This document shows positions 1 through 10,000 of a stretch of 14,938 nt of DNA, one piece after another. The DNA comes from Phoronis ovalis. Taxonomy: Eukaryota; Phoronida; Phoronidae. The notes under the pieces were generated by a model that worked only from the letters and a program-made list of their open reading frames with translations, had not been told where the DNA came from and made no database searches. Each line of letters begins with the position of its first letter. The first letter of the stretch is position 1. A program made the translations under genes and the position numbers. The DNA lies in contig JAOXYB010029878.1 of NCBI GenBank assembly GCA_028565635.1, positions 1 to 14,938 on the forward strand. The letters run 5' to 3'.

Positions 1-161
1 ATAATATGCAATTCCTTTCGCTCAAATAGCCAATTTAAACAGCGTACAATGATGATTCTTCGAATCGTCGTTGTCTTCTTCTCTACTAAAACTGTTTCTT
101 AAGATTTCTGTGAGTTCATGTTTTTCAATGCATACAACATTGGCCATATGCCTTTCTCTAG

Positions 162-1029
162 GTATGGTTGACACAATATTTGCGGATGTTGCACAGCCAG
201 ACCAGGCAAGAATTGTTGCAATAAATGCACATCACTTTTTGAAAAACCAAGGTCATATAGTCATTTCTATTAAGGTGAGTTGGTTTGTACTTTTGTTCTT
301 CATTAAGACACTCTGCCATACTTGGTTTGTATCTGCAGTACAACATGGCTCATATGTATTGAAAACTTAATGTTCGTTAAAAAACAGCTTGGCATTTGAT
401 GACACATTGATACAGCCAAGGGTTAATGAATATTAAAATAATAAACTGTTTATTAAGTTAGATCTGCAGATCAAGGATGCTAGACACATATGAAGGTTGA
501 ATGTTCTTGTAGGCAAATTGCATTGATTCAACAGCAGAAGCAGAGGCAGTATTTGCAGGGGAAGTCACCAAACTGAAACAGGAGAAGATTAAACCCATAG
601 AACAGCTGACACTGGAACCATATGAGAGAGATCATGCTGTGGTTGTTGGAATTTACAGGTATGCACTGTTCAACTTTTAAAAGAGTAGTTAAAGTTGTGG
701 TTAGGAAGCAAGTACTGAAATTAAAACTTTTTTTTTTCTTCAAAAAAGATGAAGACCACAAGAAGCGAGATAGGTCTTTCTAAAAAGTCCTGCAAATTAT
801 TGCAATTATTTCATGGCACCATCCTTGATCTGACAGACTTTCGATCGAACTTTTAAGTTTGATCGAAAAATGTATTGTTATTTATTATTAACTTTTGTAG
901 TAACTGCTTTTTTACTAATCGTTTTGTTCAACTGTTCGCAGACTGTTTCTCCCACACCTGTGCATTCTTTGTATGCATGTACTAGTTATATTTTTGAATT
1001 TTGGTTGTAGAGCTCCTCCAAAGAAATAG
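162..1029 (+). CDS. FBL: Fibrillarin, C-terminal part (three terminal coding exons)
   Basis: Fibrillarin is the S-adenosylmethionine-dependent 2'-O-methyltransferase of box C/D snoRNPs; it modifies pre-rRNA in the nucleolus. Three exons join in frame: 162-274 (after TTTCTCTAG, ending AAG|GTGAGT), 513-658 (after TTCTTGTAG, ending ACAG|GTATGC) and 1011-1029 (after GGTTGTAG), stop TAG 1027-1029. They encode 91 residues plus the last two bases of a split codon, probably Gly. Seen directly: [19 protein letters not shown], then ISIK|ANCIDST across the first junction, then [20 protein letters not shown] and the ending APPKK. From family knowledge, the Asp of ADVAQP, the Lys of SIK and the His of ERDH belong to the catalytic K-D-K-H set; the first Lys and the SAM-binding core are upstream, outside the window. 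The Gly/Arg-rich N-terminus is also missing. The last coding exon holds only six codons including the stop. Identification is very secure; only the 5' limit is unknown. Confidence 0.96.
839..868. repeat. Near-perfect palindrome in the last fibrillarin intron
   Basis: Two 14-base arms (TTTCGATCGAACTT and AAGTTTGATCGAAA) are separated by two bases. They pair at 13 of 14 positions, the remaining pair being G-T. In RNA this would be a tight hairpin. It lies inside intron 659-1010 of fibrillarin. It has no box C/D or H/ACA features, so no snoRNA is called. Confidence 0.5.
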
Positions 1030-1315
1030 ATATGGCTGGAAGGAAAGAATTTCAAAGAACTCTATACATACTAAAAAGTGAAGCTTATTTTTTCACACCT
1101 GAACAGAATAGTGGAATAGTATTTGTTAAGAGGTTGCAGTCGTGGACAATTATGCATAAGAAGATACTTTTTTACCAGCAAGATCTTTCATATATCATGG
1201 TTGATATGGATTTGCTTGTGAGATAAAATGAATTTTAATGATCTTTTAAGTTTTCAATCAAGTCATATGCTTTGTGCATTAAACCTAGTTGAATAAATTT
1301 TACATTGGTAGTTAA
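1030..1315 (+). other. FBL: Fibrillarin 3'UTR (inferred)
   Basis: This AT-rich stretch runs from the fibrillarin stop to just beyond the first AATAAA. A 64-codon open frame starting at 1032 begins three bases after the stop codon, lies within the presumed 3'UTR and resembles nothing known, so I do not call it a gene. The 3' limit is inferred from the polyadenylation signal and is uncertain by some tens of bases. Confidence 0.6.
1292..1297 (+). terminator. Polyadenylation signal AATAAA for fibrillarin
   Basis: A canonical AATAAA sits about 260 bp past the fibrillarin stop codon. It is followed within 20-40 bases by a T/G-rich stretch (TTGGTAGTTAATTGATGTGG), the usual arrangement of a cleavage site and downstream element. 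It is the first AATAAA on the + strand after the stop. Cleavage itself is inferred. Confidence 0.65.
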
Positions 1316-1390
1316 TTGATGTGGTTATCTATGAAGACAGTCTTTAAACTGTATTTACAGAGTTTTCCAAACAGTTCAGTCAGTGGTTAA

Positions 1391-1482
1391 AAATTCTGGG
1401 GGTCACTCCCTATACAGATCAATACAGGGGGTCACTTCCAAATATTGGTCATACCTCCAAAACTCGTCCTTTCCCAGAATTT
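1391..1482. repeat. 92-bp segment bounded by 10-bp inverted repeats
   Basis: AAATTCTGGG at 1391-1400 is the exact reverse complement of CCCAGAATTT at 1473-1482. Inside, GGGGGTCACT occurs twice (1397-1406 and 1426-1435), followed by TCC and TCC with one intervening base change. This could be a very small miniature transposon or a remnant of one. No target duplication is evident. Confidence 0.35.
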
Positions 1483-2046
1483 GCATGTGGTCATGCCCCA
1501 AAGGTCAGTGAGCAGTTTACATAGTTGTGACTGAGCATGGCTTTGTATGCTGGAAGCAAAATTCCAGGAAAAATTTGAAAGGAAGTTGTGTAATATAGTT
1601 CCTCAGTTAGATAATGAACTTAAGAACATTTTATGGTCCAGGTAGATTAGCACAGCTGTAACTTTTAATTAAAAAAGCTGGTGGCATCACTCAACAGCAA
1701 AATCTGTATGCTTGATCGTTTAAACTTCGCAGAAAGGGTCTGGAAAAGTGCATTTACAACAAAATTACTGCCCTCGAAACTAAAGGGTCGTACTGATATA
1801 AGAGCATCCTTGAAAGCAAAAAAAGGCTATAATTTTGAACAATCAAAATTAATATTTACTTTAATAACAAATACATTAAAAAAAGTTCATCTGTCGCAGT
1901 AAATTTGTTGCCGCACGATTGTACTGTTACAAAGACAGTTCTGCTGTTTAATACCGGTATATCAGTATAATTATAACTGCAGCATTTCGTTTTTCAATTA
2001 TAATTTGTATACTTAATGATGACTTATTACCAGTTGTATTTACCTC

Positions 2047-2068
2047 TATGATTTCCTTGAAAATCATA
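2047..2068. repeat. Small perfect hairpin, 8-bp stem
   Basis: TATGATTT at 2047-2054 pairs perfectly with AAATCATA at 2061-2068 around a six-base loop. It is in untranscribed or 3'-flanking DNA as far as can be judged. No function is assigned. Confidence 0.4.
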
Positions 2069-2250
2069 AAAAATGGTATTTTTCATATAGGAAAATCCTG
2101 GTTTTCTTGTAAGACAGGGTACTAAAATTCTGTAAATATTCTTGTTTAGGGTGTCATTTAAAAAATATTGAACTCTCATGACTTCATCTTTTTCGATCGA
2201 GTGACACTACTGGGCCTTTTATGTCTATTTGGAAGTAATTGTCACCAATT

Positions 2251-2285
2251 TTTAGCTCTGTACCAACAGAGGTGTTGGAGCTAAA
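2251..2285. repeat. Bulged hairpin of 13 base pairs
   Basis: The outer stem TTTAGCT / AGCTAAA and the inner stem CCAACA / TGTTGG share one axis, with a five-base bulge on the left arm and a GAGG tetraloop. It is too short for a typical microRNA precursor. No function is assigned. Confidence 0.4.
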
Positions 2286-2473
2286 TTATTTTGTAGTTTG
2301 CCTTTTCAAGTGATTTTTTACCCTGAATTGCCACCTTACTGATTGCATAATTTAGTGCCAATAGAAAAAAACAGGCTTTTCGAAAAATGTACTTCAATGT
2401 TATCTTAAAACTGTTCAACATTTAACAAGTTATAGTATCAGGAAGTTGCCTCCCTAAGCTGTTGCCTATCAAC

Positions 2474-2496
2474 AAGTGGCTTTCCTTCAGCCACTT
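2474..2496. repeat. Perfect hairpin AAGTGGCT / AGCCACTT
   Basis: An uninterrupted 8-bp stem (2474-2481 with 2489-2496) encloses a seven-base pyrimidine-rich loop TTCCTTC. It does not match the six-pair, four-base-loop histone mRNA stem-loop. It lies about 100 bp beyond the most distal candidate polyadenylation signal of the helicase gene. Confidence 0.4.
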
Positions 2497-2597
2497 TCAG
2501 TCATTGTGCAGATCATGACGTCAGTGTCCAACTTAAGCAATGGCTGATGGGTTGTAACAGAGAATGAACAAGAAATTGATTCCAAAACAGGATGGAC

Positions 2598-2603
2598 TTT
2601 ATT
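2598..2603 (-). terminator. Distal candidate polyadenylation signal (reverse strand)
   Basis: TTTATT on the + strand reads AATAAA on the helicase strand, in context ATAATAAAGTCC, followed by a T/G-containing stretch. It is 4.5 kb past the DDX6 stop. If used, the helicase 3'UTR would include the long inverted repeat at 3965-4636. Use is unproven. Confidence 0.25.
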
Positions 2604-3964
2604 ATAGTCAAATAATGCAACAGTTACATCTTAAACCTTTTTTGATTTTAACAGAAAAAGAACAGAAGCTTGTCTTAGATTCTGAACTCAAATAAAAATA
2701 TTAGACTAATGTGTTGTCAGAACATATAGAGGAAAGTATTTTTCACATGAAATCAAGTTTATGAATAAAACCCAGTTTCAAATAAGCAAGGACTTCGTAT
2801 ATTAGAGCATTAAAACACATTGATTTTAGTTTGATAAAATGTAGGAACAAGGAAGATCTAGCAAAATATTGTTTGAATAGGTATTGTCCACCGTTTTAGT
2901 ACAGGAAAGATCACTCTGCACACAAGATTTTTTGTAACCATAATTAGAATCATATTCCTGTTCGAGCTGCTTGATTCTTCTTGATCTTCTAGAATTTAGC
3001 TCTGCCTCTATTTGAACATGAAAAAATAAATTCCAAATAAAAAGTTATTGCTGGTTTTGACTAAAAATTTCACTAAAATTATTCAGAATGATCTTTCCCA
3101 TATATAAAAAAAATTTCAATTAATTTTTGTAACAGTTCTTTCAAGAATCTTCTTGAACATTAACAGGTGAAGGATATTTTTTCACATCTCACACTTCATT
3201 GATGACACACCAACCAAGAAAGAACATGTTTCTCCTCAAGTTTTTCCTTCAACAAATTTGTTCATTTTTCTCACCGACTCTTTGGACATTTTATTTACAA
3301 ACATTTCCATCATTTGATGAGAGAATATAAACTGGAAATGAAACTTGTATCTTTCTACCTCTTTCTTTTGTGCCATCACCACTGCTTCACCAAAGTGTAA
3401 AGCTGAGAAAACACAAGGTGTCACTAAGGTTAAATTATAAGACCCCACATAACATCACCCAATAAGTATCACCCCTGTTTTCCTAATAGCTTAAAATACT
3501 ATGGATTAGCAGAATAAAATAAGGAGCCCAAACTCAGACTGACCACATATCTAGAAACCCTGTAATCCAGCACATCACTGCTTAAAACTAACCAATCATT
3601 TTAGTACAGCCTGAGTCAACAACTTTAACAAGAGACGAGGGCCACAGAGCTCCAATGCCCTCCAGTGATGATATTCTTAAAAGCTACATACCATTATGCC
3701 AACATAGAGACAACTGTTATCATAGATCAGCTGTTGGCATACAATACAGAACAGATGTTGACAACTTTTAACTCACTTTGAAAAATACTTTGTAAAACCA
3801 ACTGTTTGTTTCATTACAGTTTTGTTTACATCAATTTACCTATTACATCTTTTCTCCCAATTGTGAAACACTTCTCTTCTGTTTAACACAATCAAAATAA
3901 TGCTACTGATGAATACACAGCAGCCTACATACTCCCGTTTTCATTGCACCTTTTGCTTCCTGTT
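2604..3964. other. Non-coding region, possible distal DDX6 3'UTR or intergenic
   Basis: No gene is recognised on either strand. The reverse-strand frame at 3236-3448 shows no domain and lacks convincing coding character. A reverse-strand AATAAA at 3290-3295 overlaps a Pumilio-type element TGTAAATA (3292-3299). Composition is AT-rich throughout. Confidence 0.4.
3290..3299 (-). terminator. Intermediate candidate polyadenylation signal overlapping a Pumilio-type element
   Basis: The reverse strand reads TGTAAATAAA, combining a UGUANAUA Pumilio recognition core with the AAUAAA hexamer. The same ten bases recur at the proximal candidate (6045-6054). Either may be chance in AT-rich DNA. Placement 3.8 kb past the stop makes this a possible alternative end of the DDX6 transcript. 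Confidence 0.25.
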
Positions 3965-4636
3965 TAGCGAATATTGTTCAGTACAACTTATTCACACTTT
4001 AAGTTAAATTTTAGCTATTCAAATGAAAAGTATACATATTTTGAAAGTATACAACTCAAACTTTCAAAATCTGTAATTTATTTTTCTGAGTATGTCATGT
4101 AACCTGTGTGGTTGCCATTTTAGATTAAAACATTAAATTTTTGAAATGTAAAATTCAAAAGAATACAAGTTAACAACCCCTCATACTACACAGTTGAAAC
4201 CGCTCCAATATTCCTTACATATATAGCAACAGAACTGCCTCAGAATTCTGAAAAGTTGCTAGGTTAAAAAAAATATGAATTCTCAAAGTTGCATCACCTC
4301 CATTCTGTTAATTTTTTTCCTGATGCATAAACTTTGAAAATTCACATCTTTTGAACGAAGGAAAATCTGAGATATAGTTTTATAGCTATATATATAAAGA
4401 TTATTTGTGCAAATTTTAACTATTTAGCTTTAGTGGTTTATGACATATTCGTTCCAGTTGTAAATTTCAAAAACTTAACATTTTAACCCAAAATGCTATC
4501 CATACAGGTCACAGAACGTTTAATTTGTATACTTGCAAAATGTGTATACTCTTATCTGTCTATCTTTTCACTTAATTAGCTAAAATTTAGCAAAACGTAC
4601 AAGTGCGAATAAATTATGTCAAAACAATATTCGCTA
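3965..4636. repeat. Long imperfect inverted repeat (fold-back element), about 670 bp
   Basis: The arms mirror each other from outer ends to a 24-base centre (4297-4320). Outer ends: TAGCGAATATTGTT at 3965-3978 matches 14/14 the reverse complement of AACAATATTCGCTA at 4623-4636. Further in: TAAATTTTAGCTA (4005-4017) matches 13/13 at 4577-4589. In the middle, 4103-4150 matches the reverse complement of 4461-4508 at 38 of 48 positions without gaps. Inner edge: GCATCA (4291-4296) pairs with TGATGC (4321-4326), flanked by CTCAAAGTT and AACTTTGAA. Arms differ by point changes and one gap of roughly 15 bases, so it is an old element. It could be a fold-back transposon or an inverted duplication; no terminal target duplication was identified. 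It contains no protein frame. Confidence 0.8.
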
Positions 4637-6030
4637 CATAAAGGAGCTGGACATTTACTCATTTAATTACGCACTTCTCGCAACATCAGTATATTTCAAC
4701 TGAAACCACTCGATCATCGACTGCCATGTCGGCAGTAATACAAATTAATGTTTTGAGTGTCAAAACAAAATGAACTAGAGAATGTTCCCACTGCAATCGA
4801 ATCAGTTAAGAGTGTTACTGTTGGAGTTCGGCGTTACATTTTTATTGCAGATCACTTAGGCATAGCATCTATCCACATCATTTTACCGCAACAAGTACAG
4901 CGTATTGTAGTAGAAACATTCTCAAGTTCGCATAACTATCAACAACTTCACACTTGCAAATAACAGTTACATAACTATACAGGTATCAGTTAACTAGCAA
5001 GCTACAATACACCTGCCTGACTTAACAAGTGTTTTTCTTTAGTATACTTGCAGCATTGCCAGTTTCATGTAATTGTTCTCAACAAGCACATTCATCTTTG
5101 ATACAAATGGTTTATGCACAGAATACCAAATATCTTTTTTAAATAATAAACATATTTAGCTGGTGTTGTTTTACCTTGTACCATGAAAAAAGTCAAAATA
5201 AAAAATGTTAAGAAATCCTTCATTCACATGCATAAGCCATTTGATACAAAGACGACGACATATAACATAATACTAATATCTATTCTACAGAAGCAGTGAG
5301 GGATATTTACAATGACAAGAACTTCACTGTGAAAAATCAAATAGGTATTTACCCATTAAGAGCAACGCTGTTTAATTATAATGTACAATGAGGTGTTTAT
5401 GCAGAGTTTATGCCACTGGTCTTCATGCCTAAAGGCCAGAAAATTCAGTATGGATCAGTCAGTTTTGTGCCTTTTTTACAAATTTCGGCTAGTGTAAACA
5501 TAACAATTACTGATACAATTATCTATTTCTACACAGTGAAGTCCCTTTCAGAAGATTTACAAAAATACCAGACTTTACAAAACTACTGTATGTCAGTAAA
5601 GATAGTGACAAGATGGCGTCATATAATTAGCAACACACTGTAAATCAAAATAATAATAATAAAAATTGCAAGTAACAATGCTGTAGTGGTGGCTTACCTA
5701 CATAATCAATAAAGCATATTTTTTAAGGTAACACAATTAATGACAATGGACCAGTATGTTGCCAGTGTATAAATAGATAAACTGATATACCAACACAAGC
5801 CTGTTAACTTTCTGTAAGGACTAAAAATCTTTTTCCAAGATGCATACCTTAACAGTCCTTTTGACTTGATAAGTCTGAGCCACTTTTTCATGAATTTCGC
5901 ATTCATATACTATTTGCATTGCGAAAACAGTTCTTTCACAATAACAATTCTCGCAAATAATTTTACATAAGAAATTTAATTACAGTGTGTTGATTACAAT
6001 GTCAAGTTACCACATCCCTGCAGGGTATAA
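4637..6030. other. Non-coding region downstream of DDX6
   Basis: No gene is recognised. The open frames at 4757-4963 and 5410-5643 (+) and at 5706-5906 (-) carry no recognisable domain. A six-pair hairpin ACTGCC-ATGTC-GGCAGT lies at 4720-4736. The segment holds the separated inverted repeat 5321-5542 and CAAGATGGCGTC near 5610, which resembles a YY1 site but has no gene next to it. Confidence 0.4.
5321..5542. repeat. Separated 11-bp inverted repeat, possible decayed fold-back
   Basis: ACTTCACTGTG (5321-5331) is the exact reverse complement of CACAGTGAAGT (5532-5542). Weak mirrored similarity continues outward: CTACAGAAG near 5285 against the reverse complement of the segment near 5590, which reads TACAGTAG, and ATATTTAC against GGTATTTTT. 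It may be a second, more decayed fold-back like the one at 3965-4636, but the flanking match is poor. Confidence 0.3.
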
Positions 6031-7091
6031 GTTATACATACACATTTATTTACAAAGGGCCTAGATAATTAGGCACAAATAGCAGAGGACATCTTTGAAA
6101 GGAATTATTTGAAGTTTTTTTTGGAATATTAGACATTCCTGATATTTTAATACCACATGTGAGTTATTTTCCATAATCCGCTTAATGTACTTTGGCTTTG
6201 CTTTTTTCAAATGTTTCTCACTATTTAGATATTCAGCACTAACAAAAAAATAGCTCCAAGAACAGCTAACTTGGATGTACTTTAAAACTTTTGACTCCAA
6301 AAACAAGGTTACACTAGCACCAATATCAAACTTGTCCAAAACAAAAATTAAAAGCCATTGACAATTGAAAATACACATCTATTATAACTAGCAAGGCTAC
6401 CAAGCAGCTGCAAAATGAATTTTCAACTGTTAATGACCTTTACACTAAAAATAAATTGAATGTATGAATGCTACAGCATGAAGACGACAGCATTCTCACT
6501 GCTCTGATAGATTTCCAGGTATCGTATCCCACTTGTGTACAAATAGTGTGTAGTGAGGCAGCAAAATAGTTCATGTTCCTTAATAAGTAACTTGTATGGC
6601 CAAGGATAAAAAATCTGCGTCTCGCTTTTTAGCACGATTTTACATTGCATTCTTTACTGTTAAATTAATCTGGGTACAACATGCAAGTTAAAGTGCATAA
6701 TATCAGAATTTTTATCACCAGGCACTACGAGTGATTTTGGGACCAATATAAATAGTGTAAGATTCACAAACCACTACAATATTCTTACTAGAGAGTTACC
6801 AAACCCATGGAAATCAGTTAGGTTACAAGTCACTTTGGGAGTAGTTAACAAGGTCCTCTGTTACAAGAAATAATTTTTTTGATTTGCAGCAGTGTCAAAT
6901 CAACCACAAGATACTATCTTTAAACGTGCACTATTACCACCTGCAAACATGAAAGCCAAATAACATGGGGGATAAAGAAAGATTCCCTGGCAAACACATT
7001 AATAACCGAGGTGTAATGAGCACATATCATACATATAATTCAATACTGTAATCAACTTTCTACTTATCATGAACAAATTTTTATCATGTGG
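6031..7091 (-). other. DDX6: DDX6 3'UTR (inferred, proximal form)
   Basis: This is the reverse-strand sequence from the helicase stop codon to the first good polyadenylation signal, about 1 kb. It is AT-rich with no protein domain in the reverse-strand frame 6061-6378. A seven-pair inverted repeat GAATGCT / AGCATTC lies at 6466-6495. The 3' limit is inferred; longer forms are possible. Confidence 0.5.
6045..6054 (-). terminator. Proximal polyadenylation signal of DDX6, overlapping a Pumilio-type element
   Basis: The reverse strand reads TGTAAATAAA followed directly by TGTGTATGTATAAC, a GU-rich tract that would serve as downstream element. It is the first AATAAA after the helicase stop, about 1.04 kb away. 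The overlapping UGUAAAUA fits the Pumilio consensus UGUANAUA. Use of either signal is inferred. Confidence 0.5.
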
Positions 7092-10000
7092 TTATTTCTG
7101 GGTGTGTTGCTGGCTTTCTTCACCTTCTTCTCCATCTAGTTGAAATTCGGCAACATACAATGCCTTGTCAATGACTTTGGGTATTGGCTTGATTTCTGTG
7201 CCAAGTTCAGACTCAATCTTATGCAGTGCGAACCTGTAACAAAAAAAATACATATTACAGGTGAAGAGGATTTTTAATAACAATGAATTAATATATTTTC
7301 CATGCTCTTTTAGGACAATAAAAAACAAATCAAATCACTTGAATGCCACGTAAGAGACATTTGAGCAGTCACATCAGCACAATCTGGCCATTAATAAAGC
7401 CTAATCTATGATATTTAATGCAATTTTAATTAATATATTAAATGTAGCCGAATTACTGTGGCCGACTAAATATATCTGTTTATGTATCTGTGAATGTATA
7501 ACTTTGGTAGAGTACCTGTCATCATAAGTGATGAGATTGATGGCAACGCCGAGATGACCGTAACGACCAGAACGGCCGATGCGATGAAGATAGGTCTCCG
7601 AGTGCTTCGGAAAGTCAAAGTTAATGACCACATTGACAGCCTGGATGTCAATACCACGGGTGAATAAATCTGTCAAAGAGAAAGAGATTATGATGACATT
7701 TACATTTCTCTAAAGCCAAGTCTGTTTACTGCTTTATTATGACAACTTTGGTAAATATTGAGAGGTACCAAATAGTCTCCTACTATGTTTTTTCTTGCAA
7801 GAAGGCAGAATTCAAGCACAATGAAAAAAGAGTATCAACTATGTCTTTTTTGTTTATCCTTATCTATCTGTTTTCTTGGTACTGTATTTTGTTCTTCAGA
7901 ACACTGTGGTTATTGATCAGCATGATCATTCAGTAGCAGAACTGGACAATCAGGTTTCATCATTGAACAGTACAAGTAACAAACAGATATACAAAATGTA
8001 CATTTTTCAGGACAGGTTGGTATTGTACATTAGCTGGGAAATCAGTTGTGTACATTTTTTAGGACCGTCTGGTATTGTATACCAGCTGTATTAACATCAA
8101 TCAAATGGCAGTAGGTATACCAATTATATTGTTTTTTAATACACTTTTTACCAAATGAACATTCTCTATACCATTCTTTTATGGTTAATCATGCAAACAA
8201 TCTGCAACAGAACACCAAAACGAAAACATTTCGAAATATTACAATGCAGGTGAAGCGTTCCATTAAAAAAATAACCATTCCTACCCGAACAAACAAGATT
8301 GCGACACATTCCATTTCTGAAGTCATGAAAAACTCTGTTTCTGTGCTGCTGATTCATTTTAGCGTGAATGTAGAAACATGAGTACCCCAGCTCTGTAATT
8401 TTCTTAGCTAATAGTTCAACACGCTGGGTGGAGTTACAAAAGATGATGGACTGGTTGATTTGTAACTAAAAAAACAAAGGAAGCAGTGAATTTCTTGTAT
8501 AATTCTGGTTGTACTTTTTGGACAGTTTAAATGCATGTGTGTTGTCCTTCAGAGCGCTGTGGTTATGAGTCAGCATGTTCTTTCAGTAGCAGAACTGGAC
8601 AAAAGGCTTTCATCACAAAACAACACACTAATCACAATTCAAAAGTAGAACAAATTCAGTAACTTGTTGTAGGTAAAGCAACAAACCCTGAAAATAGCCA
8701 TCAAACTGCTTAAGGCTTACAAATTGTATGTTCATAGTGCTTACAGTATTACCTTGCTGTTGTACACAGCATATACTTTTCTTTATCTTTTCCCCTGTAT
8801 TAGACAAGATACCTACCTTAGAAAACAATGTATTGAGACAATGTACTTTCTGTTTCTCTTGAACAAATGCGTAATACTGTGTTACACCCTTCAGTGTTAA
8901 CTCATCCATTAAGTTAATCTCATATGGATTGTTCAAGTGCTTTCTCTGTAATAAGAATTTTTTAATATTTGATGTTAAACAATCTTTTACTCTGTATGCT
9001 CATTATTAGATAGAAGGGTGTCTATCTATACATTCCTTAGCCAAGAGATGGAATTATACAATCTTTATCCTTCTACTATACATGTAGTCTTCCGTATTCA
9101 TAAAATAATTTAGTTACGTGATGTGACAAATTTAATCAGGTTAAATTGAGTTTTATAACTACTGTTGTTCCATTAAAAAATATCAAGGGGGAGTATTATT
9201 TGCAACCCACCTACCCTACTAATTCAAATTATTTTCACCTTCCCTCCCTCATAATTCAAGTTATGTAATTCAAGTAATTTGAATTATCTTCTTCACCCCC
9301 CTTAACTTAATTTTAAGTCCCCTCCCACCATTATTGGAATTTAAGAAAGCGTGTTTTCAAAAGAAAAGAAATCTAGAAAAATAACATTGTGTTAACACGT
9401 TTACAACAAGAAAACATCAGGACTCCTGTCACAATATTGCAAAAGCAATAACGATCTGAATTTGCGTTTGCACGGACATCGTCATTGGAGTAGGACTCGT
9501 ATCCAGATTTCCTTGATAGCTTATCTGACGTCATTCAGGTCAACACACATTGTACTTCTCGTCTTTTCAAACAATCTTTTGACCAAAAAGCAGGGCTAGA
9601 CAAATATGCTATGTATAACGGACAATGAAAGTTGTGCATAGGAGCTTGTCCCAAATCTTAAACTATAAAACAAGTTTTAAAATATGTGATTTGTTATGTT
9701 GATAATTTGTTGTAAAATTAAATTGTTTAATGAGACCACCCTTGGAGTGGAATCTACCTTATGCCAATGCTTTAATATGAAAGAAAAAATGTTGCTTTCA
9801 ACCAAGATACATTTGACTACAATCACTGCTACTTTGACCTAGCCTGCCTTATAATCTGCTTCCGGTTGTAGATCACATAATGGAGAAGATTGATATTTTC
9901 CTAAGATATTTTGCGTTCGTTAAGATTATTGTCTATTGATTATTGTTCCTGGCGGAAACAGTTTGTAGTTAAAAATAACTGTTAATTCAATAAGGATGCC

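Larger units (their letters stand above)
1483..2597. other. Intergenic region between the convergent genes, left part
   Basis: I see no gene here. The longest open frame (1681-1902, +) has no recognisable domain and no credible splice context. The stretch contains a 10-bp palindrome ATACCGGTAT (1951-1960) and three compact inverted repeats listed separately (2047-2068, 2251-2285, 2474-2496). A perfect TGACGTCA octamer lies at 2516-2523. A reverse-strand AATAAA marks its right edge. Confidence 0.5.

Noticed and set aside
47-160. Intronic box C/D snoRNA in the first fibrillarin intron (ATGATGA near 48)
   Set aside because: No CTGA box D and no terminal stem at a suitable distance.
2474-2496. 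Histone-type 3' stem-loop or bacterial-type terminator
   Set aside because: Stem and loop lengths differ from the histone element, and no histone gene is near; the genome is eukaryotic.
4757-5643. Short + strand open frames at 4757-4963 and 5410-5643
   Set aside because: No recognisable domain, no splice context, and composition matches the surrounding non-coding DNA.
2516-9533. TGACGTCA octamers at 2516-2523 and 9526-9533 as CRE promoter elements
   Set aside because: Neither is near a gene start; the second lies inside a transposable element. Chance is the simpler explanation.
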